Assembly (NCBI RefSeq): GCF_016711335.1
Contig: NZ_JADJTF010000001.1
Span: forward strand, 1,302,001 to 1,366,000
DNA from: Thiofilum sp.
GTDB lineage: Bacteria > Pseudomonadota > Gammaproteobacteria > Thiotrichales > Thiotrichaceae
Length of the DNA stretch: 64,000 nt
Direction: 5' to 3'
The notes below the pieces were generated by a model. The model saw only the letters and a list, made by a program, of their open reading frames with translations. It was not told the DNA's origin and ran no database searches. Both the position numbers and the translations under genes were made by a program. Below are positions 16,495 through 25,607 of the stretch, in pieces (within the stretch, counting starts at the first letter, position 1; every line of letters starts with the position of its first letter).

Positions 16495-18006
16495 ATGAGT
16501 CTCGCTATTACCTACAGTCGTACTAATGATGGTTTGAATGCTCCTTTAGTGAGTGTGGAAGTACATTTAGCGAATGGTTTGCCCGGATTTTCCATCGTGG
16601 GATTGCCAGAGGCCGCAGTACGAGAAAGCCGAGATCGAGTGCGTGCCGCCATTACCAATTCCGGTTATGAATTTCCGCTCAAACGTATCACGGTCAATTT
16701 AGCCCCCGCCGATATTCCTAAAGATGGTGGGCGCTTTGATTTACCCATTGCCCTAGGTGTACTGGCGGCTAGCTATCAACTACCAAGCGAAGGCTTAAAT
16801 CAGTATGAGTTTATTGGTGAATTATCCTTAGGTGGACAATTGCGGGGCGTGCGTGGAGTCTTGCCGACAGCATTTGCCTCGCGTGAATCAGGACGACAGC
16901 TCATAGTACCGACTCAAAATGCCGATGAAGCTGCTTTGATTCGTAGCCTTGCTGTGTATCCGGCGAGTGATTTAAAAGCAGTAGTCGATCATTTACAAAA
17001 CACTAAAGCCATTGCCCGTTATCAATTAGAAATTGCTTTTAAAGAAACGACTTACCCCTTTGATATGGCGGATGTAAAGGGGCAGTTTGTTGCACGGCGA
17101 GCCTTAGAGGTCGCCGCAGCAGGTGGACATAATTTAATGATGATAGGACCACCCGGAACCGGTAAAACCATGCTAGCCAATCGGCTGGTAACGATTTTAC
17201 CTCCTTTGACCGAAACCGAGGCGCTAGAGTCAGCCACCGTAGCCTCGATTAGTCAACAAGGGTTTAGTGCTGAACGCTGGGGTTTGCGTCCGGTGCGTGA
17301 GCCGCATCATACCTCATCAGGTATCGCATTAGTGGGTGGTGGCTCGAATGTGCAGCCGGGCGAGATTTCATTGGCGCATCATGGTGTATTGTTTTTAGAT
17401 GAGTTGACCGAGTTTGACCGTAAAGTACTAGATGTATTGCGTGAGCCTTTAGAAACCGGACAAATTACGTTATCCCGTGCCGCACGACAGGCGACCTATC
17501 CCGCTAATTTTCAACTGATTACTGCGATGAATCCGTGTCCGCGTGGGCGTGCTTGTGATCTAAGGGATAATTGCGAATGTTCCCATGAACAGCAAAAACG
17601 CCATCGAAGTCGGATTTCCGCCCCGTTTTTAGATCGGATTGATATTCAAATTGAAGTGCCAAGGGTCAAACAAGAGGACTTGCAAACGGTGCAAACCGGA
17701 GAGTCAAGTACCGTCATTCGAGGTCGAGTAGAGGCTGCAAGACAGCGCCAATATGAGCGCCAACAAGTATTGAATCATCAGTTAGCAGGCAAAGCATTAG
17801 ATAATTATTGCGCTTTGAGCGATAAGGATAAACAGCTCTTAAGTAGTGCTATGGAGCGTTTTAAATTATCCGCCCGCGCTTATCACCGTATTTTAAAAGT
17901 CGCTCGCACCATCGCCGATTTAGCACAAAGTGAAGGGATCAAAACGACGCATTTGTCCGAGGCTTTATCGTATCGAGTGATGGATCGGCTGATGTCGGGT
18001 GGATAA
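16495..18006 (+). CDS. comM: YifB/ComM-family Mg-chelatase-like AAA+ helicase
   Basis: A 503-residue protein with the full ComM layout: an N-terminal Lon-protease-like ChlI domain (GLPGFSIVGLPEAAVRES), the AAA+ core with Walker A GPPGTGKT and Walker B VLFLDELTEF, a zinc-binding insertion with cysteines in NPCPRGRACDLRDNCECS, and the C-terminal magnesium-chelatase domain. ComM drives branch migration during natural transformation in Vibrio and Acinetobacter. No other competence genes are adjacent. Confidence 0.93.
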   Translation: MSLAITYSRTNDGLNAPLVSVEVHLANGLPGFSIVGLPEAAVRESRDRVRAAITNSGYEFPLKRITVNLAPADIPKDGGRFDLPIALGVLAASYQLPSEGLNQYEFIGELSLGGQLRGVRGVLPTAFASRESGRQLIVPTQNADEAALIRSLAVYPASDLKAVVDHLQNTKAIARYQLEIAFKETTYPFDMADVKGQFVARRALEVAAAGGHNLMMIGPPGTGKTMLANRLVTILPPLTETEALESATVASISQQGFSAERWGLRPVREPHHTSSGIALVGGGSNVQPGEISLAHHGVLFLDELTEFDRKVLDVLREPLETGQITLSRAARQATYPANFQLITAMNPCPRGRACDLRDNCECSHEQQKRHRSRISAPFLDRIDIQIEVPRVKQEDLQTVQTGESSTVIRGRVEAARQRQYERQQVLNHQLAGKALDNYCALSDKDKQLLSSAMERFKLSARAYHRILKVARTIADLAQSEGIKTTHLSEALSYRVMDRLMSGG

Positions 18007-18034
18007 CTTTACCATCAAATCAGGTCTTCAATTT

Positions 18035-19174
18035 TTACTCTAATTCTGATTCTGCTACTAACCGATAACTGGTACTACGTCCACCACTGGCATTGGGGAT
18101 AAAAAGACCAGAGGCTACCAGTTCTCGAATATCACGCAAGGCTGTATCGGTGGAGCATTTGGCTAAGGTGGCATATTTTGAGGTATTCATAAAACCCTCA
18201 AAGTCTTCTAGCATACGATTTAAAATCAGGCGTTGACGGGCATTGAGTGTCTCAAGATTGGCTTTTTTCCATATTTTATCTTTGTAATATACTGCTTGAA
18301 GGATGGAGTGGGCATGGTCTAAGGCACGACCTAAACATTTTAAAAACCAGATTAACCAAGAGGTTATATCAAGGTCACTACGTTGTTGAGTTTCTAATTG
18401 TTGGTAATATGCTTTTTTATCCAATTCGATTTGAGTGGACATACTATAAAAGCGTTGCGGAAGTTGATCGGCACGCGCTAGACACAGATCACTGATAGCT
18501 CGTGCCAAACGTCCATTACCATCCTCAAAAGGATGCAGGGTAATAAACCAAAAATGGGCTATCCCTGCTTTTAAAATAGGGTCTAGCGATGTAGAGCTTT
18601 CCAGCCAACTCAGAAATACCGCCATTTCACTCTCTAAGCGCTGTGCAGAAGGGGCTTGGAAATGAATATGCTCTCGACCTTTATAGTGAGAGATCACTTG
18701 CATAGGATCAGAGGAGGGTAAACGCCACAGTCCCACCATAATAGGATAAATGCCACTATAGCCCGTTGGAAACAATGCAGCATGCCAACCCCATAAACGC
18801 TCAGTAGTGATAGGTTGAGCATAGTGCTGGGTCGCGTCCAACATAACTTCTACAATACCTTCTACATTACGCTGCCTCCTGTTTAAACCACCTTGTTCTA
18901 AACCTAAATGTCTTGCAATAGAGGAACGTACTGCTTCGGGGTGAAGTATTTCACCTTCAATAGCGGAGCTTTTCACTACATCATGAGTTAGAACCCGTAG
19001 GCTAGTTTCTTGTTGTATGGCAAAGCCTAAGCACTCCATTTGTCCTAGTAGTTTGCCTTGCTGATACCGTATCTGACTGAGTAAGGGCTGCAATAGATCG
19101 GCATTCCAACGAAAATGTGGCCAGTCAGGGTGTTCATGTATCCAAGGCATAAGCAGATTTTTGGGCAAGTTCAA
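18035..19174 (-). CDS. Fic-domain AMPylator-like protein
   Basis: A 379-residue Fic protein. The N-terminal DUF4172-like region carries the inhibitory helix motif S-x-x-x-E-G (S69 to G74 in SSAIEGE), which clamps the active site in class II Fic proteins. The catalytic Fic motif is HPFEDGNGR with His214, and a C-terminal winged helix with STDTALRDIRELV follows. Complete motifs predict nucleotide transfer (AMPylation or de-AMPylation) with autoinhibition. It is convergent with comM and not linked to an antitoxin gene, because the inhibitory helix is built in. Confidence 0.9.
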   Translation of the reverse strand: MNLPKNLLMPWIHEHPDWPHFRWNADLLQPLLSQIRYQQGKLLGQMECLGFAIQQETSLRVLTHDVVKSSAIEGEILHPEAVRSSIARHLGLEQGGLNRRQRNVEGIVEVMLDATQHYAQPITTERLWGWHAALFPTGYSGIYPIMVGLWRLPSSDPMQVISHYKGREHIHFQAPSAQRLESEMAVFLSWLESSTSLDPILKAGIAHFWFITLHPFEDGNGRLARAISDLCLARADQLPQRFYSMSTQIELDKKAYYQQLETQQRSDLDITSWLIWFLKCLGRALDHAHSILQAVYYKDKIWKKANLETLNARQRLILNRMLEDFEGFMNTSKYATLAKCSTDTALRDIRELVASGLFIPNASGGRSTSYRLVAESELE

Positions 19175-19208
19175 TAGTCTTACAGTATGCAGTAAATCAT
19201 AATACGAT

Positions 19209-19239
19209 GCTATTCACCGCAGATTTTGCGGCGAATAGC
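19209..19239. terminator. Hairpin between bioF and the Fic gene
   Basis: A 13-bp stem with one mismatch: positions 19209-19221 pair with 19227-19239 (GCTATTC against GAATAGC at the base, CCGCA against TGCGG at the tip), with a five-base loop. It lies directly after the bioF stop on the minus strand. The T-run is on the plus-strand side only, so in the bioF direction it may act as an mRNA-end stabiliser more than as a classical terminator. Confidence 0.5.
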
Positions 19240-19243
19240 GTTT

Positions 19244-20398
19244 TTATTCACCGCAAGCTTGGCTTAAACCCATTAATAATTGATCGACTTGCTCCAGCGT
19301 ATGCGATACAGAAAAGGTAATTCTTAATCTGGCTGTATTAGTAGGTACAGTGGGGGGGCGTATGGCAATGACTAGCAATCCTAGCTCTTGTAAACGTTGG
19401 CTGATCTGTAAAGCTTTGGCACTATCCCCAATAAGAATCGGTTGAATCGGCGTATTCGAGTCCATTAATTGCAAACCTAATTGCGTTGCTCCTTGCCGAA
19501 AATGTTGGATGAGTTGCTGTAAATGCTCCCGTCGCCAATGTTCTGTTTTAACTAATTCAAGACTGGCTAACGTAGCACCTGCAATCGCAGGAGGCTGAGC
19601 AGTGGTATAAATAAAAGGGCGTGCAACTTGAATCAAGTATTCAATTAAATCCTGAGAACCCGCTACAAACGCTCCCGCAGTGCCAAGGGCTTTGCCTAAA
19701 GTACCCATTAAAATCGGTACATCTTTCTGGGTAAGCTTTAACTCCTCGACTAAGCCAGCGCCTGTTTTGCCCAATACACCAAATCCATGTGCATCATCCA
19801 CCATGAGCCATAATTGATGGTGTTGAGCAATCTCAGCTAGTTCCCGCAAAGGAGCTACATCGCCATCCATGCTAAAAACCCCATCCGTCATAATCATAGC
19901 ATCAGGACTAGGGTTACTTTGGATACGCTGGCTTAGGTGTTTTATATCATTATGGACATAGCGGATGAGTTTAGCCTCAGACATTAATGCACCATCGATC
20001 AGTGAGGCGTGATTGAGGCGATCCTGAAAAATAATATCGTCTTTATCCATTAAGGCATTGGCAATAGCAAGGTTTGCCATATACCCCGTAGAAAACATTA
20101 GTACACGCTCGCGCCCCGTAAATGCTGCCAGCGCTTCTTCTAATTGTTGATGAAGACGTGAATGACCATTAATTAAGTGCGCTGCTCCACTACCTACTCC
20201 ATAGTCATTAGCCGCTTGTTGAAAGGCTTTAATGATTTGAGGGTGATTCGCTAAGCCTAAATAATCATTACTACAAAAATTGAGTAGGGTTTTACCATTA
20301 ATAACCATGACAGGTTGTTGGGGACTGTCACTAATGCGTGGCTGGCGATAGAGGTGTTGAGCTTGACGGTCTTGAATGCGGGCGCGAAGATCTTTCAT
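19244..20398 (-). CDS. bioF: 8-amino-7-oxononanoate synthase
   Basis: A 384-residue fold-type I PLP enzyme of the alpha-oxoamine synthase family. It condenses pimeloyl-ACP (or CoA) with alanine in biotin synthesis. NFCSNDYLGLANHP marks the substrate region, MVDDAHGFGVLG contains the PLP-binding aspartate, and the Schiff-base lysine is in GTLGKALGTAG. Length matches BioF. Glycine C-acetyltransferase is the nearest alternative, but the sequence is BioF-like. No other bio genes are adjacent. Confidence 0.92.
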   Translation of the reverse strand: MKDLRARIQDRQAQHLYRQPRISDSPQQPVMVINGKTLLNFCSNDYLGLANHPQIIKAFQQAANDYGVGSGAAHLINGHSRLHQQLEEALAAFTGRERVLMFSTGYMANLAIANALMDKDDIIFQDRLNHASLIDGALMSEAKLIRYVHNDIKHLSQRIQSNPSPDAMIMTDGVFSMDGDVAPLRELAEIAQHHQLWLMVDDAHGFGVLGKTGAGLVEELKLTQKDVPILMGTLGKALGTAGAFVAGSQDLIEYLIQVARPFIYTTAQPPAIAGATLASLELVKTEHWRREHLQQLIQHFRQGATQLGLQLMDSNTPIQPILIGDSAKALQISQRLQELGLLVIAIRPPTVPTNTARLRITFSVSHTLEQVDQLLMGLSQACGE

Positions 20399-20458
20399 GG
20401 CGAGCGGTCAAAAAGAATGAGCATACCTTTTTGACCACTTCAGTGTAAGAGCGTTGAA

Positions 20459-20689
20459 TTAGCCTTTCTTAATGAAGAAGGTATATTCGCCACCGTTTTC
20501 GCCACTGCTAACAATCTGATTGCCAGTTTGTTTAGCAAATGATTCCATATCCTTTACAGAACCCGGATCGGTCGCTACTACTTTTAGGATTTCGCCAGAT
20601 GCTAACGTATTCATTGCTTTTTTGGTGCGTAAAATAGGGAGTGGGCAGTTTAAGCCACGGGCATCTAGTTCTTGATTAAATTCACTCAT
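20459..20689 (-). CDS. tusA: TusA-family sulfurtransferase
   Basis: A 76-residue TusA/SirA-fold protein with the persulfide cysteine in LNCPLPILRTKKA. AGGAG is nine bases before the ATG at 20689, so this is preferred over the ATG at 20695. TusA carries sulfane sulfur for tRNA 2-thiolation, and in sulfur oxidisers it also feeds cytoplasmic sulfur oxidation. It is a separate unit here, between bioF and the divergent dapF. Confidence 0.9.
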   Translation of the reverse strand: MSEFNQELDARGLNCPLPILRTKKAMNTLASGEILKVVATDPGSVKDMESFAKQTGNQIVSSGENGGEYTFFIKKG

Positions 20690-20814
20690 TGTCATCCTCT
20701 CCTAATCTTGGATTAATTTAGATTGCGGTCTAAAACCTCAGGGCGTTACCATAACATCAAACTTTAGGTGTCGCCATATATTTATTAGACTATTCTAATA
20801 TTAGAGGATTCTTC

Positions 20815-21654
20815 ATGACTCGACCAGTATTACAGTTTGTTAAAATGCACGGCTTAGGCAATGATTTTATGGTGATTGATGGAGTGCGCCAGCAAGTGCA
20901 ATTGTCCAATGAGCAAGTGAAGCATCTAGGTGATCGCCATTTTGGAGTAGGGTTTGATCAATTATTGCTAGTGGAGTCTTATGAAGGGGACGATGCTGAG
21001 TTTCGCTATCGGATTTTTAATGCGGATGGTTCAGAGGTAGAGCAGTGTGGTAATGGGGCGCGTTGTTTTGCACGTTTTGTTTATGATCAAGGTTTAACAC
21101 AAAATACCACTATTCCCGTAATGACTGCCAAAGGACGTATAGTATTAGTGCTTCAGCCCGATGGTATGGTAACGGTAGATATGGGTAAGCCCATTTTAAC
21201 CCCTGCTGAGATACCGTTCATTTTTGATTCGTATCAGAGTGTTTATAATCTATCTTTCAATGAGCATACCGTTGCTATTTCAGCGATTTCGATGGGCAAT
21301 CCACATGCAGTATTAGTGGTGGATAATGTCGATACGGCTCCAGTACAGCAATGGGGTGAGGTTATTGAACGCCATGCGCAATTCCCACGACGAGTTAATG
21401 TGGGATTTATGCAAGTGCTTAATCCAGAGCAAATACGCTTAAGAGTATTTGAGCGTGCGGTAGGTGAAACGCTGGCTTGTGGAACCGGAGCCTGTGCGGC
21501 TGTAGTGGCAGGTCAGTTACGGGGCTTGCTTGCTGAGCGCGTTGGGGTGGAGTTACCCGGCGGACGTTTACAAATTGAATGGTTAGGTGAGGGCCATAGC
21601 GTTAAAATGACCGGTCCTGCCACCACTGTTTTTTCGGGTGTAATAACATTATGA
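20815..21654 (+). CDS. dapF: Diaminopimelate epimerase
   Basis: A 279-residue PLP-independent epimerase that converts LL- to meso-diaminopimelate for lysine and peptidoglycan. Both catalytic cysteines are visible, in EQCGNGARCFARF and in LACGTGACAAVVAG, as are KMHGLGNDFMVID at the N-terminus and ISMGNPHAV in the middle. It overlaps the next gene by four bases and begins the conserved dapF-DUF484-xerC cluster of gammaproteobacteria. Confidence 0.97.
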   Translation: MTRPVLQFVKMHGLGNDFMVIDGVRQQVQLSNEQVKHLGDRHFGVGFDQLLLVESYEGDDAEFRYRIFNADGSEVEQCGNGARCFARFVYDQGLTQNTTIPVMTAKGRIVLVLQPDGMVTVDMGKPILTPAEIPFIFDSYQSVYNLSFNEHTVAISAISMGNPHAVLVVDNVDTAPVQQWGEVIERHAQFPRRVNVGFMQVLNPEQIRLRVFERAVGETLACGTGACAAVVAGQLRGLLAERVGVELPGGRLQIEWLGEGHSVKMTGPATTVFSGVITL

Positions 21655-22379
21655 GTGGAACAAGAGCGCCTCAGGCGAACTTGTCTGTGGAACCACAGCA
21701 AGTGGTTGAATTTTTACAGCAGCATCCTGATTTTTTCACCGAACATGAGGTGTTGCTTGATCAATTAGTGATTCCTCATCCTAGTACAGGGAATGTGGTG
21801 TCGCTGTTAGAGCGTTTAGTGCAACGTCAGCGGGCGCGTCAACAACAATTAGAGCAGCAATTAGAAACCCTAGTGCATGCGGCACGTGGCAGTGAACGTA
21901 TGGTGGGCGGGCTACACGTTTTAGCAGTAGAGTTATTGGGCTGTCATAGTCTAGAGCAAGTAATTCAAGTTTGTAATCGCATTATTAAAAATGAATTTAA
22001 AGCTCATAGTGTCGTATTTCGTTTAATTGGGCAGGGGCAAGCACAAGAGGGTTTGAACTTTATTAGCCCTGAAGATCGAGCTTTAAAACAACTCTCGCAT
22101 CTCTTTACCAAGCGTCAACCGGTATGCGGACGTTTAAGACCTAAGCAACAAGAGTTTTTATTCGGTACACAAGGAGCGGTTATTAAGTCAGCCGTATTAA
22201 TACCCCTGTTTTCCCAATATGAATTAGGGGTTTTAGCTTTGGGGAGCGATGATGAAGGGCGCTTCTATCCCGGTATGGGAACTTTATTTATTAATCAACT
22301 AGGAGCTTTGGTATCGAGTGCCTTAGCGCGTCATGTCACACCCGTACCGCTTAGCTCAGTTGAGTCTACAGGACATTAA
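21651..22379 (+). CDS. DUF484 family protein
   Basis: A 242-residue protein of the DUF484 family that habitually sits between dapF and xerC. It has the N-terminal VEFLQQHPDFFTEHEVLLDQ pattern, a coiled coil at about residues 60-85 rich in Arg/Gln (LVQRQRARQQQLEQQLETL), and a GAF-like C-terminal domain ending LALGSDDEGRFYPGMGT. Molecular role is unknown. Overlap with dapF and a two-base gap to xerC imply one operon. Confidence 0.88.
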   Translation: MSGTRAPQANLSVEPQQVVEFLQQHPDFFTEHEVLLDQLVIPHPSTGNVVSLLERLVQRQRARQQQLEQQLETLVHAARGSERMVGGLHVLAVELLGCHSLEQVIQVCNRIIKNEFKAHSVVFRLIGQGQAQEGLNFISPEDRALKQLSHLFTKRQPVCGRLRPKQQEFLFGTQGAVIKSAVLIPLFSQYELGVLALGSDDEGRFYPGMGTLFINQLGALVSSALARHVTPVPLSSVESTGH

Positions 22380-22381
22380 AG

Positions 22382-23296
22382 GTGTCAGTGATTCCTGATG
22401 AGTACCTACGTTATCTTAAGACTGAAAAGCGTTATGCGGTTTTAACCGTTAATGCTTATTGTATTGACCTTAATGAGTTTTTTAACTGGTTAGCTGAGCG
22501 GCGCATTGACTATATCAAAGTCCAGCCGGATCAGGTTAGACAATGGTCAGCTCATCTGCATCGAGGTGGATTAGATGGACGTAGTATTCAACGTAAACTC
22601 TCCTCCTTACGCCGCTTTTATCATTTCCTCTTACGTGAGCATCAAGTTAAGTTTAATCCTGCTATTGATATTCGTGCACCACGCTTTACCCTCAAGCTGC
22701 CAGCTACATTAACCGTTGACACTATTAATAACTTTCTAGATGTGCCCTCACACTCTTGGTTAGAAACGCGTGATTTGGCGATGATGGAGTTATTTTATTC
22801 TTCGGGTTTGCGCCTATCCGAGTTAGTGAGTGTGAATGTGCAAGATATTGATTGGTACACGCATCAAGTCAAAGTTTTAGGTAAGGGTAGTAAAGAAAGG
22901 ATTGTTCCCATAGGCAGTAAAGCGATGCTTGCTTTGGAAAAGTGGCTACCGCTACGCTTAGGCTTAGTGGATGAAACAGAAGATGCGTTGTTTTTGAGCC
23001 AACGCGCTAAGCGTATTAATCCCCGTACTGTGCAAGTACGGCTAAAAGTCTGGCAGAAAAAACATACCCTGACGCAAAGGTTGCATCCGCATAAATTACG
23101 TCATTCGTTTGCCAGCCACATTCTGGAATCATCAGGTGATCTGAGGGCAGTGCAAGAGTTATTGGGACACTCGAATATTATTACTACCCAAATATATACG
23201 CACTTAGATTATCAGTCACTGGCTCAGGCGTATGACAATGCCCATCCTCGAGCACGTAAACGCCGTGAGCCAACCGATACAGATAGTTCGTCTTAA
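22382..23296 (+). CDS. xerC: Tyrosine recombinase XerC
   Basis: A 304-residue tyrosine recombinase that with XerD resolves chromosome dimers at dif. The N-terminal SAM-like domain is followed by the catalytic domain with SSGLRLSELV (first Arg), KGSKERIVPI (Lys), HPHKLRHSFASH (His and Arg), LLGHSNIITTQIYTH (second His) and the nucleophile Tyr in that last segment. The start is GTG 22382; GTG 22388 is possible. Its end overlaps the convergent ankyrin gene by four bases. Confidence 0.94.
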   Translation: MSVIPDEYLRYLKTEKRYAVLTVNAYCIDLNEFFNWLAERRIDYIKVQPDQVRQWSAHLHRGGLDGRSIQRKLSSLRRFYHFLLREHQVKFNPAIDIRAPRFTLKLPATLTVDTINNFLDVPSHSWLETRDLAMMELFYSSGLRLSELVSVNVQDIDWYTHQVKVLGKGSKERIVPIGSKAMLALEKWLPLRLGLVDETEDALFLSQRAKRINPRTVQVRLKVWQKKHTLTQRLHPHKLRHSFASHILESSGDLRAVQELLGHSNIITTQIYTHLDYQSLAQAYDNAHPRARKRREPTDTDSSS

Positions 23297-23850
23297 CGCT
23301 GATTAGGGCGTGGACGATAGCCTAACATCATGGCTATATCGATATGATTACCATCAACCGCCATTTGCATCGGGGTTTTATTACCACGATCATTGGTGCG
23401 CATATGGGGAATAGCGCCCATTCTTAATAAATAACGTACCGCTTCACTGTGACCAAAGCGTGCTGCATGATGCAGCGGAGTCCAGCCTTTGGAGGTGCGG
23501 GCATTAACATTGCCACCGTGATTCGCCAAATAAATCAGTGGTTCTAAATGACCACGCGAAGCCGCCGCATGTAGCGCGGTTTCTCCAAAGCGCGTACCAA
23601 AACTAGGATCAGCACCTTGCTCGACTAAAGCCCGAATCCGTCCGGTATTGCCACCTAATGCGGCTAGCCATAGCTCCTCATTCTGATCACGTTGATTTTG
23701 CGCGGAATTAACCGGAGCATCAGTAGCAAATAACTCCATTGAGTCATTGCCTGCGGAACCATTGTTGGTTCCGGGGGCAGCTTGTAAGGGTAAGGTAGTG
23801 GCTAACAGGACAAATCCAAAAGCCAAGATCGTAGATTTCATAGCATCCAT
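23293..23850 (-). CDS. Secreted ankyrin-repeat protein (paralogue)
   Basis: A 185-residue protein with a signal peptide (hydrophobic residues 9-22, then LQAAPG) and three ankyrin repeats including FGETALHAAASRGHLEPL and GWTPLHHAARFGHSEAVRYL. The repeats closely match those of the protein at 269-868 (shared WTPLH-x-AARFGHS). The internal ATG at 23841 would give a more typical signal peptide beginning MKSTILAF. It is probably periplasmic. The linker before the repeats is acidic and Asn/Ser-rich, unlike the basic linker of its paralogue. Confidence 0.85.
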   Translation of the reverse strand: MDAMKSTILAFGFVLLATTLPLQAAPGTNNGSAGNDSMELFATDAPVNSAQNQRDQNEELWLAALGGNTGRIRALVEQGADPSFGTRFGETALHAAASRGHLEPLIYLANHGGNVNARTSKGWTPLHHAARFGHSEAVRYLLRMGAIPHMRTNDRGNKTPMQMAVDGNHIDIAMMLGYRPRPNQR

Positions 23851-23895
23851 TCACTCTATGGGGGTTGTGAGAATGGATTTACCCGTTAACAGCGT

Positions 23896-24240
23896 TTAAT
23901 TGGGGCTTTCGTAAAATACATACGAAGTAGAGTAATCGCTGATTTCAAAGTAAACCCGTTTTTCACCAGCATCAGCTACACCATTAAGATTGGCATCTAA
24001 GACACCATAGCCAAACCGATAGGGACGATCAGAATTGCTAGTAGTGCCGCTGGCGGTAGTTAGTTTATCAACTTTCAGGAAGCGTTTTGCTAATTTATCA
24101 GCAGCGTATACCTCTAAAACCCCATTAGTACCCGTCCAGTTTTGAATGGATCGACCAATTTGGTTTTGGGTCTCTTGAGTACACGCTGATAGTAGACCTA
24201 ATGTGACTAATAGTGCGGCTGCTAGTTTAGTACCTTGCAT
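23896..24240 (-). CDS. Small lipoprotein with a calcium-loop-like motif
   Basis: A 114-residue predicted lipoprotein: a hydrophobic signal followed by the lipobox LSAC with lipidated Cys20, and GGAGA before the start. The mature part is short and soluble. DANLNGVADAGEK follows the D-x-N-x-N-G-x-x-D spacing of EF-hand or dockerin-type calcium loops, though one loop alone is weak evidence. Family not recognised. It is directly upstream (same strand) of the secreted ankyrin gene, 45 bases away, so both may be on one transcript. Confidence 0.65.
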   Translation of the reverse strand: MQGTKLAAALLVTLGLLSACTQETQNQIGRSIQNWTGTNGVLEVYAADKLAKRFLKVDKLTTASGTTSNSDRPYRFGYGVLDANLNGVADAGEKRVYFEISDYSTSYVFYESPN

Positions 24241-24334
24241 GAAATTCTCCTTAGATTAAATCGAATCTGAGTATTGTTTGATGGCAGGACAGGACTAGAA
24301 AGGGCCCTTGTGCTGCTGAGCAATACTTCAAATC

Positions 24335-25605
24335 CTCTGTACACGACAATTCGCTTAACTCATTGAATCTTTTTCAAAAGAAAATCGCCTGAGTTTCATC
24401 CGTCCATCCTCGATCGCCATGAATTGTGGTGGACAAAGGAACAGAAGCAGCAGCCTAAGCCTATCCACTTTTTCCCGTACCCTTCCATTCAATAAATCGG
24501 TCAAGTAGTCCAAGCCGTAACGGAAGACACTTTGCTCTTTGCGTCCATGTTTTTTCGTCTTCAAAGGCTTGACGGCTTTTTCCTTCCATTCGCCGACTTT
24601 GTGCGCCCAACAGAAGCCAATGGCAAGCAACGCCATCATCTTTTTGATGCGAGGGGGTTTGGTGAAGTGAGTGGCTTCCATGTGAAAACCACGCCCTTTC
24701 AAGCATTGGAACAGGTTTTCAATTTCCCAACGTAGCCGATAAGTGCCAATGGGATCAGCCGTGTAGTGGTTGCTGGCGATAATCAACAACTCACCACTGG
24801 GCAGCTTTGAGCCACTGAGCCAAACCCATTCCCCGCTAACGTCGCGACGGTGACGGAGAACGCGCCGTTTACCCGGCTTGAGGTTGGCAAACAGCGAGCG
24901 GACATGCGCCTCTTTTTTGTGTTTGTCGGTCATCAACTGATTACCCTTGATACGAATCAAGTAGGGAATCTCTTTGGAAGACAACCACTTCCACCATTGA
25001 CCACCAATAAACTCACGGTCAGCCAACACACCCAAGATGTTGTTGCGCCCGAATTGGCTGATAAATCGTTGCAGCAGGGCAATACGTTCACGTTGGTTAG
25101 AATTACCGCGTTTGTTCAACACCATCCAGTAAACGGGGATAGCCGCACCTTGGTAAACAACCGCCAAAGTCAGGAGATTGAGGTTGGATTTGCCCCATTT
25201 CCAGTTGGTTCTGTCGAGTGTGAGGTAGTATTGTTGACCACTAAAGGCGAACATTCCCATAAGAAAATGGGCAATGTCATTGTAATTAAAGAACACTTGG
25301 CTAAAAAAGCGTTGCATCCGTCGATAGCGGGAACCAATGTCGGTGTCAGAATCTATGTGTACCGCCAACAACGCCAAATTCATTTGTCGCGCACTCAGCA
25401 AAGTATGCAGCATTCCCACAAAACAATCCAAACGGGGCTTGCCCCAACTCAAGTGGGCTTTTAAACTGTCACGTAGTCCATCGCTCAGATCCATTTTGCT
25501 CTCCTGTGTGGTAACTAGAGAGTAAAACATAGGAGCGGTGGACTTTCACCATCTCCATGACAAACATGCTAAATCAATAAGTTAGTGGTTTTGTCGTGTA
25601 CAGAG
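24335..25605 (-). mobile_element. Complete IS4-family insertion sequence
   Basis: A 1271-bp element. The outer 15 bases are perfect inverted repeats, CTCTGTACACGACAA at 24335-24349 and its complement at 25591-25605, and a weaker match continues to about 32 bases. Both flanks carry the 9-bp direct repeat CTTCAAATC (24326-24334 and 25606-25614), a target-site duplication. One intact transposase gene is inside. Intact ends and identical duplications suggest a fairly recent insertion. Confidence 0.93.
24355..25494 (-). CDS. IS4-family transposase
   Basis: A 379-residue DDE transposase, intact. The start at 25494 is preferred to the ATG at 25530 because AGGAG precedes it at good spacing. The catalytic residues are the Asp in LTLDRTNWKWG, the Asp in VLADREFIGG, and the Glu in the IS4 signature YRLRWEIENLFQCLK, which fits the Y-(2)-R-(3)-E-(6)-K spacing exactly. 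Its stop codon lies inside the left end of the element, 6 bases past the inverted repeat. Confidence 0.93.
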   Translation of the reverse strand: MDLSDGLRDSLKAHLSWGKPRLDCFVGMLHTLLSARQMNLALLAVHIDSDTDIGSRYRRMQRFFSQVFFNYNDIAHFLMGMFAFSGQQYYLTLDRTNWKWGKSNLNLLTLAVVYQGAAIPVYWMVLNKRGNSNQRERIALLQRFISQFGRNNILGVLADREFIGGQWWKWLSSKEIPYLIRIKGNQLMTDKHKKEAHVRSLFANLKPGKRRVLRHRRDVSGEWVWLSGSKLPSGELLIIASNHYTADPIGTYRLRWEIENLFQCLKGRGFHMEATHFTKPPRIKKMMALLAIGFCWAHKVGEWKEKAVKPLKTKKHGRKEQSVFRYGLDYLTDLLNGRVREKVDRLRLLLLFLCPPQFMAIEDGRMKLRRFSFEKDSMS

Positions 25606-25607
25606 CT

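Noticed and set aside
24850..25464. 204-residue plus-strand frame inside the IS4 element
   Set aside because: It is antisense to the transposase, with no ribosome site or family match; IS4 elements carry one gene.
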